The position numbers and the translations under genes were made by a program. Under the pieces are notes generated by a model, which was not told the origin of the DNA, did no database searches, and saw only the letters and a program-made list of their open reading frames with translations. A DNA stretch of 64,000 nucleotides, taken from NCBI GenBank assembly GCA_905193155.1, contig CAJJNQ010000005.1, forward strand, positions 1 through 64,000. The letters run 5' to 3'. Of the stretch, positions 18,250 to 27,333 are shown piece by piece; positions within the stretch are counted from its first letter, which is position 1; each line of letters begins with the position of its first letter. The stretch comes from an uncultured Christensenella sp. (GTDB lineage Bacteria; Bacillota; Clostridia; Christensenellales; UBA1750).

Positions 18250-18858
18250 TTATTTCATCGACGCAAAGTTCTTCAGCAGTGCAAGGCCGGTTTCACCACT
18301 CTTTTCCGGATGAAACTGCACGGCCCAAAGGCTGCCTTTACGCACGGCGACATCCATCGGCACGCCGTAATCCACCTGCGCCAGCACCTGATCGCGCTGC
18401 AAAGCGTGAACATAATAAGAGTGAACGAAATACATCCAAGGCTTTTCGGGAAGACCGGAAAAAAGCGGATCGTCCTTCATGATATTGAGCTGATTCCAGC
18501 CCATGTGCGGGATTTTACGCCCCTGTCCGGAGGGAATGCGCTTGACCTGCCCTCGCAGCCAGCAAAGCCCCTTCGCGCCGGGCGTTTCCTCACTGGACTC
18601 AAAGAGCAGCTGTTCCCCGATACAGATGCCTAGGAACGGTCTGCCGGAGGCGATAAACTCCTCCATCGCCTGCACGGCACCGCTGGCGCGCAGCTGCTCC
18701 ATCGCATCGCCGAACGCACCCACGCCCGGAAGAATGACCGCGTCAGCGGAAAGGATCTCCCCAGCATCGCGGGTCAGCAGTGATTTTTTCCCGATATATT
18801 CCAGCGCGTGCATCACGCTGCGCACGTTGCCGGCGCCGTAATCCACCACAGCGATCAT
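18250..18858 (-). CDS. hisH: Imidazole glycerol phosphate synthase, glutamine amidotransferase subunit
   Basis: 202-residue class-I glutaminase that feeds ammonia to HisF. The nucleophile C79 lies in GICIGEQ, where the usual motif is GICLGMQ; the catalytic His/Glu pair is in AVQFHPEKSGETG. The ATG overlaps the stop of the ANTAR regulator gene (ATGA), coupling its translation to that regulator. The operon order is glnA, ANTAR gene, hisH, hisF. Confidence 0.96.
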   Translation of the reverse strand: MIAVVDYGAGNVRSVMHALEYIGKKSLLTRDAGEILSADAVILPGVGAFGDAMEQLRASGAVQAMEEFIASGRPFLGICIGEQLLFESSEETPGAKGLCWLRGQVKRIPSGQGRKIPHMGWNQLNIMKDDPLFSGLPEKPWMYFVHSYYVHALQRDQVLAQVDYGVPMDVAVRKGSLWAVQFHPEKSGETGLALLKNFASMK

Positions 18859-19337
18859 ATGGATTCATCCTCCCCGTATTTTTGCAGAATTTCTTCAGCG
18901 GCCCTGCGAAGGGAGACGCCGCTGTTCATCGCGTGTTTTTGCAGCAGGCGGTGGGCAGCCGCTTCGTCCACGCCGCCGCGGCGGATCATCGCGCGCTTGG
19001 CTCGAGCGACCAGCGCCTCCTGCGCGCCGATATGGTGCAGCACAATTTCACACAGCTGTGCGCGCGTCAGTCCCGCCGGAAGGTTTTCGATTCCGGCAAG
19101 CTGCGGTGCGCCGGGGGCGAGCAGCAGCATGTGGATCTCCGCCGGCAGCATTCTGCGCAGCCGCGGCGCAGTCATGTCCTCCAGCCGTGCGCCGCAGACC
19201 ACCAGCGTCACCGCCTGCTTCTGGCGCAGGACGGCGGAACCGCTGGTCGCCGCAATCGCGCGAATGCCGTATCGCGCCAATGAATCCGCTATCTTTCTGG
19301 CGTTCTCCGCGTTGGAAAACACTGCCGCAACCAACAT
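18855..19337 (-). CDS. ANTAR-domain RNA-binding regulator with pseudo-receiver domain
   Basis: 160 residues. Residues 1 to about 100 have the alternating beta/alpha pattern of a response-regulator receiver, but the expected phospho-acceptor Asp position reads VVCGARLEDM with no Asp at the strand end, so it is probably not phosphorylated. Residues about 105-155 form a three-helix ANTAR domain (ARAKRAMIRRGGVDEAAAHR and the following SLRRAAEEIL). ANTAR proteins bind paired hairpins in nascent RNA and stop termination, often in nitrogen genes. It sits 27 bases after glnA and overlaps hisH, which points to nitrogen control. No clear ANTAR dual-hairpin target was found in the window. Confidence 0.85.
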   Translation of the reverse strand: MLVAAVFSNAENARKIADSLARYGIRAIAATSGSAVLRQKQAVTLVVCGARLEDMTAPRLRRMLPAEIHMLLLAPGAPQLAGIENLPAGLTRAQLCEIVLHHIGAQEALVARAKRAMIRRGGVDEAAAHRLLQKHAMNSGVSLRRAAEEILQKYGEDESI

Positions 19338-19364
19338 CCCGGCGTCACGCCCCTCTTGCCTCTC

Positions 19365-20693
19365 TTAATACTTGGAAAGATATTCCTCCAGCTCCCACTG
19401 GGAAACGCGCATGCAGTATTCATGCCATTCCGACTTCTTGGCGGCGAGATATTTGTCGCAGATATGGTCGCCGAGCACGTCGGCTACCATCGGATCAGCC
19501 TCCATCAGCTCCACCGCCTTCATCAGATCAGAAGGCAGATCGGTCACGCCGCAGACCTCGCGCTGCGCCTTGGACATCTGATAGACGTTCTGATTGACGG
19601 GATCGCAGGGCATGAGCTTTTCCTCAATGCCGCGCAAACCGGCTTCCAGCACCAGCGCGAACACCAGATAGGGGTTGGCCGTCGGGTCGGGGTTGCGCAG
19701 CTCGATGCGGGTGCCCTTACCGCGCGCGTCCGGGATGCGGATCAGCGGCGAGCGGTTCTTGGCGGACCAGCAGATGTAGATGGGCGCTTCGTGGCCGGGC
19801 ACCAGGCGCTTATAGGAGTTGACGAGCGGATTGGTCACGGCGACCATAGAAGGCGCGTGCGCCATCACACCCGCGATAAAGTGATAGGCCGTCTCGCTCA
19901 GGCCGTAGCGATCCTTTTCGTCATAGAACACATTCTCGCCGTCATGGAACAGCGACATGTTGATGTGCATGCCGGAGCCCGCAATGCCGTAGATCGGCTT
20001 GGGCATGAAGGTAGCATGCAGGCCGTGGCGCTGCGCAGTGGTCTTGACGACCTCCTTAAAGGTGATGACGTTATCCGCCGTGACCAGCGCCTGATCGTAC
20101 TTGAAATCAATCTCGTGCTGGCCGCGCGCCACCTCGTGGTGGCTGGCTTCGATTTCAAAGCCCATGTCCTCGAGCACCACGCACATCTCGCGGCTGGCGA
20201 TTTCGCCCTCGTCGGAAGGACTCAGGTCGAAATAGCCGCCCTCGTCATAGGTGCGGGTGGTCGCCTTGCCGGTATCGTCGGTATGGAACAGGAAGAACTC
20301 CAGCTCCGGCCCGACGTAGAATTCATAGCCCATCTTGCGGGCGCGCTCCAGCACACGTTCGAGCGCATAGCGGGGGTTGCCCTCAAAGGGCCTGCCATCA
20401 GTGGTATAAACGTCGCAGATCAGGCGGGCAACCTGTCCCTGCTCGCTCCAGGGCAGGATACAGAAGCTGTCCGGATCGGGATAGAGGCACATATCGCTCT
20501 CTTCGATGCGGGTAAAGCCCTCGATGGACGATCCGTCGAAGCGGCAGTCGTTCTTGAGCGCCTTTTCCACCTGGCTGGCGGTGACGGTGACGCTCTTCAT
20601 CGCGCCGAAAATATCGGTAAACTGCAAGCGAAGGAAGCGAATGTCGTTTTCGCGCACCATGCGGATGATGTCCTGCGGCGTGTACTTTGCCAT
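19365..20693 (-). CDS. glnA: Glutamine synthetase type I (alpha subgroup)
   Basis: 442 residues, the usual length of the Firmicutes GSI-alpha enzyme, which makes glutamine from glutamate, ammonia and ATP as a dodecamer. Visible motifs are DGSSIEGF near residue 53, the metal/substrate region VGPELEFFLF, HHEVARGQHEID, the GSGMHINMS loop, NSYKRLVPG and RIELRNPDPTANPY. The adenylylation-type insert of GSI-beta is absent, so control is probably by feedback and gene regulation. Start ATG has GAGGAGGAG upstream. It leads the operon with the ANTAR regulator and hisHF. Confidence 0.97.
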   Translation of the reverse strand: MAKYTPQDIIRMVRENDIRFLRLQFTDIFGAMKSVTVTASQVEKALKNDCRFDGSSIEGFTRIEESDMCLYPDPDSFCILPWSEQGQVARLICDVYTTDGRPFEGNPRYALERVLERARKMGYEFYVGPELEFFLFHTDDTGKATTRTYDEGGYFDLSPSDEGEIASREMCVVLEDMGFEIEASHHEVARGQHEIDFKYDQALVTADNVITFKEVVKTTAQRHGLHATFMPKPIYGIAGSGMHINMSLFHDGENVFYDEKDRYGLSETAYHFIAGVMAHAPSMVAVTNPLVNSYKRLVPGHEAPIYICWSAKNRSPLIRIPDARGKGTRIELRNPDPTANPYLVFALVLEAGLRGIEEKLMPCDPVNQNVYQMSKAQREVCGVTDLPSDLMKAVELMEADPMVADVLGDHICDKYLAAKKSEWHEYCMRVSQWELEEYLSKY

Positions 20694-20759
20694 GTCAAAA
20701 TCTCCTCCTCAATATCTAGCGGTTCTGATAAGCGCTTACTTTATTTTCACACAATTTCC

Positions 20760-20806
20760 AAAAGAGACATAAGGGCACCGGAAAAGCGCTCCGTTGCCCT
20801 TATGGA
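20760..20806 (-). terminator. Hairpin between carB and glnA (probable carAB terminator)
   Basis: On the minus strand CATAAGGGCA pairs with TGCCCTTATG, with an inner CGGA/TCCG pairing, then TCTCTTTT. It lies about 70 bases after carB and before glnA. It could also act as a conditional terminator in a glnA leader; that is not established. Confidence 0.6.
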
Positions 20807-20876
20807 TTTCATTTTAGCATCGCGGCGCGCGGCCTGTCAATGCCGGGCAGGTTAAATGCGCGTGCGCTTTTGTCAA

Positions 20877-23800
20877 TCAGATCTTTGCCAGATCCACCAC
20901 GTCGAAGCCCTTCTCCATTGCGGAATGGAGCGCGAAGAGCAGCGCGCGGACGGTATCCAGCGAGGTCAGGCACGTCACGCCGTTTTCGACGGACCAGCGG
21001 CGGAGCTTAAAGCCCGCGCGCTCGGGACGGCGGCCATGGGTCGCGGTGTTGATGACCAGTGCGATGCCTGCCTGATGCAGGGCTTCCATGTGTTCGCCGA
21101 AGTCCTCGACGACCTCGCAGGAGATGCCGTGCTCCTTCAGGTCCTTTGCAGTGCCGGGGGTCGCCATCAGATGATAGCCCAGCTCTTCGTAGCCCGCGGC
21201 CAGCTCGCGCAGCTCCGCCTTGTCGTGGTTATTGACCGAGCAGAGCACCTTGCCGTGGGGATGCAGCTTGAGCCCTGCGCCCAGGAAGGCCTTGTAGAGC
21301 GCCTCAGCATAATCGGGAGATACACCGAGCACTTCGCCCGTGGACTTCATCTCCGGCCCCAGGCTGGTATCGGCGTCGATGAGTTTCTCAAAGGAGAACA
21401 CCGGCATCTTGACCGCGACGAGCTTGCTCTTCTTGTAAAGGCCGGTGCCGTAGCCCATATCGCTAAGCTTGCCGCCGAGAATCACCTGTGTGGCGAGCTT
21501 GACAATCGGCACACCTGTGACCTTGGAGATATACGGCACGGTGCGGGACGAGCGCGGGTTGACCTCGATGACGTAAACGCGACCGTCCTTGACAATGAAC
21601 TGGATGTTGATCAGACCCTTGACGTGCAGCGCGCGCGCCAGAGCACGGGAGTGCTCCACCAGCTTCATGCAGATCTCATGCGGCAGGGTCTGCGCAGGAT
21701 AGACCGAAATCGAGTCGCCGGAGTGCACACCCGCGCGCTCCAAATGCTGCATGATGCCGGGCACGAGGATGTCCTCGCCGTCGCACACAGCGTCCACCTC
21801 GCACTCCTGACCTTCGACGTACTTATCGACGAGGATCGGGTGTTCTTTGATCTCCATGTGGGAGGTGATGATCTTCATGAACTCGATGATGTCGGCGTCG
21901 GAACGAGCGATCTCCATGCCCTGGCCGCCCAGAACATAGGACGGACGCACGAGCACGGGGTATTCCAACTGTTGCGCGGCTTCAAGCGCTTCCTCGGTGG
22001 TGAAGATGGTCTGACCGGCAGGACGCGGAATGCCGCACTGTTCCAGAATCTCGTCGAACTCTTCGCGGTCCTCCGCGCGGTCGATGTCGCGCTCGGAGGT
22101 GCCCAGAATCGGCACGCCCATCTCGGTCAGCGCCTTGGTCAGCTTGATGGCGGTCTGCCCGCCGAACTGCACCACTGCGCCGTCCGGCTTTTCCAAGTCG
22201 ACGATATTACCCACATCCTCGCGGGTCAGCGGCTCAAAGTAGAGCTTATCGGCAATATCGAAGTCGGTAGAAACGGTTTCAGGGTTGTTGTTGACGATGA
22301 TGGTCTCACATCCCATTTCCTTGAGCGCCCAAACCGAGTGCACCGAGCAATAGTCAAACTCAATGCCCTGGCCGATGCGGATGGGGCCGGAACCAAGCAC
22401 CATGATCTTTTTCTTATAGGTTGCGGGGCTGACCTCGTTCTGAGAAGAATAGGTCGAGTAGTAGTAGGGCGTGACGGCCTCAAACTCCGCAGCGCAGGTA
22501 TCAACCATCTTGAAATCGGGCACGATGCCCCACTCGCGACGAAGAAGCTTAATCTGCAAAGCGGTTGCGCCGCACAGCTCGCCGATGGTCTTATCGGTAT
22601 AGCCCATGCGCTTGGCTTCAAGCAGGGTATCGTAATCGGGCATGCCCTTCTTGAGGTCAGCTTCCATCTGCACAAGGCTCAAAATGCCTTCCAGGAACCA
22701 AGGATCGATGCTGGTGATCGAAGCGATCTCCTCCAGCGTCGTGCCTCTGCGCATGGCCTCCGCGATGACGAACAGGCGGCGATCGTCCACGACGTAGAGC
22801 TCCTTGTGCAGCTGCTCGTCGTCCATCTCGTCGATCACAGGCAGGTGCAGGGATTCCACGTTCTGCTCCAGAGAACGTACCGCCTTCATCAGGCCGCCCT
22901 CGAAGGTGGAGGCGATGGCCATGACCTCGCCGGTGGCCTTCATCTGCGTGCCGAGCGTGCGGCGCGCGGTAACAAACTTATCAAACGGCCACTTCGGGAT
23001 CTTGACAACGATGTAGTCCAGCGTCGGCTCGAAGGCGGCGTAGGTCTTGCCGGTGACGGAGTTCTTGATTTCGTCCAGCGTATAGCCCAGTGCAATCTTG
23101 GCAGCAACTTTGGCGATGGGATAACCGGTCGCCTTGGAAGCCAGCGCGGAAGAGCGGGACACGCGGGGGTTGACCTCGATGACGACGTACTGCGCGGAAT
23201 GCGGGTTGAGCGCGAACTGCACGTTGCAGCCGCCGACGATCCCCAGCGCGTCGATGATGTTCAGCGCCGCAGTGCGCAGCATCTGATATTCCTTATCGGC
23301 CAGCGTCTGCGAGGGCGCCACGACGATGGAATCGCCCGTGTGCACGCCGACGGGGTCGAGGTTTTCCATATTGCAGACGGTAATGCGGTTTCCGGCGCTG
23401 TCGCGCATCACTTCGTATTCGATTTCCTTCCAGCCCGCGATGCACTTTTCAATCAGGCACTGATTGACACGGGAAAGGCGCAGACCGTTTTCGCAGATGG
23501 TTTCCAGCTCTTTGCGGTTCTTGCAGATACCGCCGCCGGAACCGCCCAGAGTGTAAGCGGGGCGCACAATGACGGGGTAACCGATCTTTTCGGCAAAGGC
23601 GCAGGCATCCTCCACGGTCTCGATGACCAGACCGTCGATGCACGGCTCGCCGATGGACTGCATGGTCTCCTGGAACGCCAGACGATCCTCCGCCTTCTTG
23701 ATGGCGGGCGCTTGCGTGCCGATGATTTTGACGCCCATGCGGTCGAGGTAGCCCTCCTCCGCCAGCTCCATGACCAGGTTCAGGCCGGTCTGGCCGCCCA

Positions 23801-24068
23801 GCGTCGCCAGCACGGAATCGGGATGCTCTTTCTCAATGACCTTCTTGACGCTTTCGGCAATCAGCGGCTCGATGTAGACGCAGTCCGCGATGTCGCCGTC
23901 GGTCATGATGGTGGCGGGGTTGGAGTTGATGAGCACAACCTCCAAGCCCTCTTCTTTCAGCGAGCGGCAGGCCTGCGTGCCCGCGTAGTCGAATTCGGCC
24001 GCCTGGCCGATGACGATGGGACCGGAACCGATGACCAGTACCTTATGGATCTCTTGATTCTTAGGCAT
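20877..24068 (-). CDS. carB: Carbamoyl-phosphate synthase large subunit
   Basis: 1063 residues. It makes carbamoyl phosphate from bicarbonate, ATP and ammonia delivered by CarA. Two homologous halves are visible: carboxyphosphate half (about 1-400) and carbamoyl phosphate half (about 550-935), each with ATP-grasp signatures (IEVNPRVSRSSALASKATG and IEVNPRSSRTVPYISKVTG). A C-terminal MGS-like allosteric domain (about 935-1063) contains NTATHGRRPERAGFKLRR. The start ATG overlaps the carA stop by eight bases with GGGAGG upstream. Serves pyrimidine and arginine synthesis. Confidence 0.98.
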   Translation of the reverse strand: MPKNQEIHKVLVIGSGPIVIGQAAEFDYAGTQACRSLKEEGLEVVLINSNPATIMTDGDIADCVYIEPLIAESVKKVIEKEHPDSVLATLGGQTGLNLVMELAEEGYLDRMGVKIIGTQAPAIKKAEDRLAFQETMQSIGEPCIDGLVIETVEDACAFAEKIGYPVIVRPAYTLGGSGGGICKNRKELETICENGLRLSRVNQCLIEKCIAGWKEIEYEVMRDSAGNRITVCNMENLDPVGVHTGDSIVVAPSQTLADKEYQMLRTAALNIIDALGIVGGCNVQFALNPHSAQYVVIEVNPRVSRSSALASKATGYPIAKVAAKIALGYTLDEIKNSVTGKTYAAFEPTLDYIVVKIPKWPFDKFVTARRTLGTQMKATGEVMAIASTFEGGLMKAVRSLEQNVESLHLPVIDEMDDEQLHKELYVVDDRRLFVIAEAMRRGTTLEEIASITSIDPWFLEGILSLVQMEADLKKGMPDYDTLLEAKRMGYTDKTIGELCGATALQIKLLRREWGIVPDFKMVDTCAAEFEAVTPYYYSTYSSQNEVSPATYKKKIMVLGSGPIRIGQGIEFDYCSVHSVWALKEMGCETIIVNNNPETVSTDFDIADKLYFEPLTREDVGNIVDLEKPDGAVVQFGGQTAIKLTKALTEMGVPILGTSERDIDRAEDREEFDEILEQCGIPRPAGQTIFTTEEALEAAQQLEYPVLVRPSYVLGGQGMEIARSDADIIEFMKIITSHMEIKEHPILVDKYVEGQECEVDAVCDGEDILVPGIMQHLERAGVHSGDSISVYPAQTLPHEICMKLVEHSRALARALHVKGLINIQFIVKDGRVYVIEVNPRSSRTVPYISKVTGVPIVKLATQVILGGKLSDMGYGTGLYKKSKLVAVKMPVFSFEKLIDADTSLGPEMKSTGEVLGVSPDYAEALYKAFLGAGLKLHPHGKVLCSVNNHDKAELRELAAGYEELGYHLMATPGTAKDLKEHGISCEVVEDFGEHMEALHQAGIALVINTATHGRRPERAGFKLRRWSVENGVTCLTSLDTVRALLFALHSAMEKGFDVVDLAKI

Positions 24069-25137
24069 CGAGCTGACCTCCCATGACGTTAATGAAGCGG
24101 TCGAACAGGAAATTGGTATCGACGGGTCCGGGGCTGGCCTCGGGATGGAACTGCACCGTGTAGACGCGGCCGCCGTCGTAGGTCACGCCTTCCACCGAGC
24201 CGTCGTTGACGTTAAGAAAGCTGACCTGTCCCTCAGCGGGAATGGTATCGGCCTTGACCATGAAGTTGTGGTTCTGGCTGGTGATATACACACGGCCGGT
24301 GGACAGCTCTTTGACCGGATGGTTGACACCGTGGTGGCCGTAATCCATCTTGACGGTCTTCGCGCCCATGGCCAGCGCCGTGATCTGGTGACCCAGGCAG
24401 ATGCCGAAGATCGGCAGGCCGCTATCGTAGAGCTTTCGCACGCAGGCGATGGACTCCACGCACTCCTCCGGGTCTCCGGGGCCGTTGGAGAGCATGATGC
24501 CGTCGGGCTGAATGGCAAGCACCTCTTCCGCAGGGGTATTATAAGGAAATACATAAAGGTCACAGCCTCTGCGGCGCAGGGAGCGCAGGATGGAGTTCTT
24601 CGCGCCGTAATCCATCAGCGCGACGCGCTTGCCCTCGCCGGGGATATGCTCCATTTCCGTTCGGCTGACCATCTTGACCACGCCGGTAACGCGGTAATCG
24701 CGCGCAATCTTGGAACAGGCCTGAATCGACAGATCCTCGCGGGAGGTAATCATGCCGTTCATGGTGCCGCGGGTGCGCAGATGGCGCGTCAGCGCGCGGG
24801 TATCCAGCCCGGCGATGCCGGGAATATCATAGCGGGAAAGATAGCGATCCAGCTCCTCTTCGCTGCGGTAGTTGGACGCGCGGCGCGCAACCGACTGCAC
24901 AATGAAAGCCGAGGCCCAGGGCCGGCGGCTCTCCGCGTCCTCTTCATTGATTCCGTAGTTGCCCATCAGGGGATAAGTCATGGCCACGCCCTGTCCTGCG
25001 TAGGAAGGGTCGGTCAACACTTCGAGATACCCTGCCATTGCGGTATTGAACACCACTTCGCACACAACGTCTCTGTCCGCGCCGATGCGCCGGCCCTCAA
25101 AGACCGTGCCGTCCTCCAGGATGAGATATGCTTTCAT
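24061..25137 (-). CDS. carA: Carbamoyl-phosphate synthase small (glutaminase) subunit
   Basis: 358 residues. The N-terminal CarA-specific domain is followed by a class-I glutaminase with nucleophile Cys in FGICLGHQ and the His/Glu pair in VQFHPEASPGP. It transfers ammonia through a tunnel to CarB. carA and carB overlap, so the two are made together. No PyrR-type or arginine-repressor site was recognised upstream. Confidence 0.97.
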   Translation of the reverse strand: MKAYLILEDGTVFEGRRIGADRDVVCEVVFNTAMAGYLEVLTDPSYAGQGVAMTYPLMGNYGINEEDAESRRPWASAFIVQSVARRASNYRSEEELDRYLSRYDIPGIAGLDTRALTRHLRTRGTMNGMITSREDLSIQACSKIARDYRVTGVVKMVSRTEMEHIPGEGKRVALMDYGAKNSILRSLRRRGCDLYVFPYNTPAEEVLAIQPDGIMLSNGPGDPEECVESIACVRKLYDSGLPIFGICLGHQITALAMGAKTVKMDYGHHGVNHPVKELSTGRVYITSQNHNFMVKADTIPAEGQVSFLNVNDGSVEGVTYDGGRVYTVQFHPEASPGPVDTNFLFDRFINVMGGQLDA

Positions 25138-25250
25138 GCAAGCCTCCTGCGTTCGCTTTTCTTGTGTATCAATATACCATTTCCGCTCATAAATTGCAAA
25201 GGTTTTTGGCCGGATAACGCACTTTTAACCTTTTGCCGTAAAATCGCCTC

Positions 25251-25279
25251 TTGCTTTTTCAAAAATGCTGCTATATAAT
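25251..25279 (+). promoter_or_regulatory. Promoter of a short transcription unit upstream of guaA
   Basis: TTGCTT (25251-25256), exactly 17 bases, TATAAT (25274-25279). The predicted start is near 25286. Confidence 0.6.
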
Positions 25280-25285
25280 ACTTGT

Positions 25286-25388
25286 TTAGATTGAGACGTG
25301 TTTCCAAAACCGAGTTTTGAACCACGTTCGGTTTTGATTTTCATTTTTCCCTGTTTTTTGACGGCGCAGTGTTCACTGCGCCTTTTTT
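25286..25388 (+). ncRNA. Putative short RNA or attenuated leader
   Basis: About 103 bases between a good promoter and a good terminator. The first hairpin pairs CAAAACCGA with TCGGTTTTG around a 14-base loop (25305-25336), and the second is the terminator. No coding frame with a ribosome site is seen. It may be an independent small RNA or an attenuated guaA leader. It matches no RNA family I can name. Confidence 0.35.
25363..25388 (+). terminator. Intrinsic terminator upstream of guaA
   Basis: GGCGCAGT, loop GTTC, ACTGCGCC, then six T residues. The gene it would terminate is not protein-coding, which makes it a candidate small-RNA end or attenuator. Confidence 0.8.
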
Positions 25389-25592
25389 CTTGTCTAAATC
25401 GCTGTTATTCTGAACTTTCGTACAAATTAACATTTAGAACGTTCGGATTTATCCATCTAAAAATTTTACAAAAAGCTGCTCTATCCAAAGAATGCCGCCG
25501 ATTATACGTCTCCGAACAAGTTCAATACAGACTTATGCACAGTTACTGCATATATATTCATATTTATTCTCTTATCTTCCTCCTTCCTGCAC

Positions 25593-25621
25593 TTGACAAA
25601 CCGCTCAAAATCTTATAGTGT
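25593..25621 (+). promoter_or_regulatory. guaA promoter
   Basis: Consensus -35 TTGACA (25593-25598) with TAGTGT after 17 bases (25616-25621) or TATAGT after 15. It lies about 60 bases before the guaA start. Confidence 0.6.
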
Positions 25622-25680
25622 AATTTATGTGTTTTTTGTCTTCCAACACCCTTATTCCGTCCTTTCAGGGAGGTTTTTTC

Positions 25681-27222
25681 ATGTCCCAGACACAGCATCA
25701 GACCGTTCTTGTGCTCGATTTCGGGGGACAGTACAATCAGCTCATTGCGCGCCGCGTGCGTGACGAGGGCGTGTACTGCGAGATGATCCCCGGCGGATCG
25801 TCTATCGAACGCATTCGTTCCAAAAACCCGATGGGCATCATTCTCACCGGCGGCCCCAACAGCGTTTACGCCGAAGGCGCGCCCCGCTGCACGCCCGAAA
25901 TTTTTGAACTGGGCATCCCCGTGCTCGGCATCTGCTATGGCATGCAGCTGATGACTGTGATGCTGGGCGGCGAGGTTCGCTCCGCCTCCCTCAAAGAATA
26001 CGGCCAGACGGATATCACGCTTTCGGACTGCGCGCTGTTCGACGGCATTGCGGGCACTTCCCGCTGCTGGATGAGTCATACCGATCAGGCGGCCGTACTG
26101 CCCGAAGGCTTCCGCGCCATCGCCTCCACCTCCACCTGCCCCATCGCGGCCATTGCCAACGAAGAAAAGAAGTTCTACGGCGTGCAGTTCCACCCGGAAG
26201 TGCAGCACACCGAGCACGGCACTGAGATGCTGCGCAACTTTCTCTACAACGTCTGCAAGCTGAATGGCGACTGGTCCATGCCCCAATATGTAGAAGAGAC
26301 CGTCGCGGCGCTGCGCAAGAAGATCGGCTCCGGCCGCGTGCTGTGCGCTCTTTCCGGCGGTGTGGACAGCGCAGTTTGCGCCGCGCTGCTCAATCGTGCG
26401 GTGGGCAAGCAGCTCACCTGTGTATTCCTGGATATCGGCTTGATGCGCAAGGACGAGCCGGAACAGGTCGAGGATCTGTTCCGCAATCAGTTTGACATCG
26501 ATCTGATCTGCATCGACGCGAGCGAGCAGTTTCTCACCGCGCTGGCCGGTGTTTCCGAGCCGGAAAAGAAGCGCAAGATCATCGGCGAGCAGTTCATCCG
26601 CGTGTTCGAGCAAGCCTCCAAGAAAATCGGCAAGGTTGATTATCTGGCGCAGGGCACGATCTACCCCGATGTGATCGAATCCGGCACCGGCACGGCGGCA
26701 ACCATCAAGAGCCACCACAATGTGGGCGGCCTGCCCGACGTGATCGACTTCAAGGAGATCATCGAACCGCTGCGCGACCTGTTCAAGGACGAGGTTCGCC
26801 GTCTGGGTCTGGAGCTCGGTCTGCCGGAGGACATGGTTTGGCGTCAGCCCTTCCCCGGCCCCGGCCTTGCGGTGCGCATCATCGGCGACATCACCCGCGA
26901 AAAGATCGCCATTCTCAAAGAGGCTGACGCGATTTTCCGCGAGGAAGTCGCCAAAGCCGGTCTTTCCCGCGACATCAACCAGTATTTCGCCGTGCTGACC
27001 AATATGCGCTCCGTCGGCGTGATGGGCGACGGCCGCACCTACGATTACACCGTCGCGCTGCGCGCCGTCAACACCGTCGATTTCATGACGGTGGATTGGT
27101 CCCGCATCCCCTACGACGTGCTGGCCCGCACCTCTGCGCGCATCGTCAACGAGGTTCCCTCGGTCAACCGTGTCGTCTACGACATCACGACCAAGCCCCC
27201 GGCAACCATCGAGTGGGAGTAA
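25681..27222 (+). CDS. guaA: GMP synthase (glutamine-hydrolysing)
   Basis: 513 residues. Amination of XMP to GMP using glutamine and ATP. The N-terminal glutaminase has its nucleophile in GICYGMQ and the catalytic His/Glu in VQFHPEVQHTEHG. The ATP-pyrophosphatase P-loop is ALSGGVDSAVCA, and the C-terminal dimerisation domain ends KPPATIEWE as in the family. The start is ATG 25681, with AGGGAGG upstream; an in-frame ATG 54 bases earlier lacks this. Confidence 0.98.
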   Translation: MSQTQHQTVLVLDFGGQYNQLIARRVRDEGVYCEMIPGGSSIERIRSKNPMGIILTGGPNSVYAEGAPRCTPEIFELGIPVLGICYGMQLMTVMLGGEVRSASLKEYGQTDITLSDCALFDGIAGTSRCWMSHTDQAAVLPEGFRAIASTSTCPIAAIANEEKKFYGVQFHPEVQHTEHGTEMLRNFLYNVCKLNGDWSMPQYVEETVAALRKKIGSGRVLCALSGGVDSAVCAALLNRAVGKQLTCVFLDIGLMRKDEPEQVEDLFRNQFDIDLICIDASEQFLTALAGVSEPEKKRKIIGEQFIRVFEQASKKIGKVDYLAQGTIYPDVIESGTGTAATIKSHHNVGGLPDVIDFKEIIEPLRDLFKDEVRRLGLELGLPEDMVWRQPFPGPGLAVRIIGDITREKIAILKEADAIFREEVAKAGLSRDINQYFAVLTNMRSVGVMGDGRTYDYTVALRAVNTVDFMTVDWSRIPYDVLARTSARIVNEVPSVNRVVYDITTKPPATIEWE

Positions 27223-27238
27223 GATTTACGCACGATTA

Positions 27239-27291
27239 AGCACAAAACCCTGCAGCAGCTGATGTACTGCCGCAGGGTTTTGTGCTTTTTG
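27239..27291 (+). terminator. Intrinsic terminator after guaA
   Basis: Long stem AAGCACAAAACCCTGC/GCAGGGTTTTGTGCTT followed by T residues. Confidence 0.85.
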
Positions 27292-27333
27292 CTTTCATCC
27301 AAATCTGATTGAACGCACGTAGTACTTGCAAAT

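Larger units (their letters stand above)
25138..25680. other. Intergenic region between divergent carA and guaA
   Basis: 543 bases without a gene. It contains a strong plus-strand promoter (25251-25279), a short transcribed segment with two hairpins ending in an intrinsic terminator (25363-25388), an AT-rich stretch with nothing recognisable, and the guaA promoter (25593-25621). Purine-riboswitch core sequences were looked for and not found. Confidence 0.5.

Noticed and set aside
20694..20876. GlnR-type operator or ANTAR dual hairpin in the glnA leader
   Set aside because: No TGTNAN7TNACA match and no paired A1/G4 hexaloops were found; only the probable carAB terminator hairpin is present.
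20856..24086. A 1076-codon open frame on the plus strand opposite carB
   Set aside because: It mirrors carB in a GC-rich gene with biased third positions. Composition is dominated by His, Asp, Leu and Arg, no family is recognised, and carB is certain.
25138..25680. Purine riboswitch in front of guaA
   Set aside because: None of the conserved loop and junction sequences of the purine aptamer were seen.
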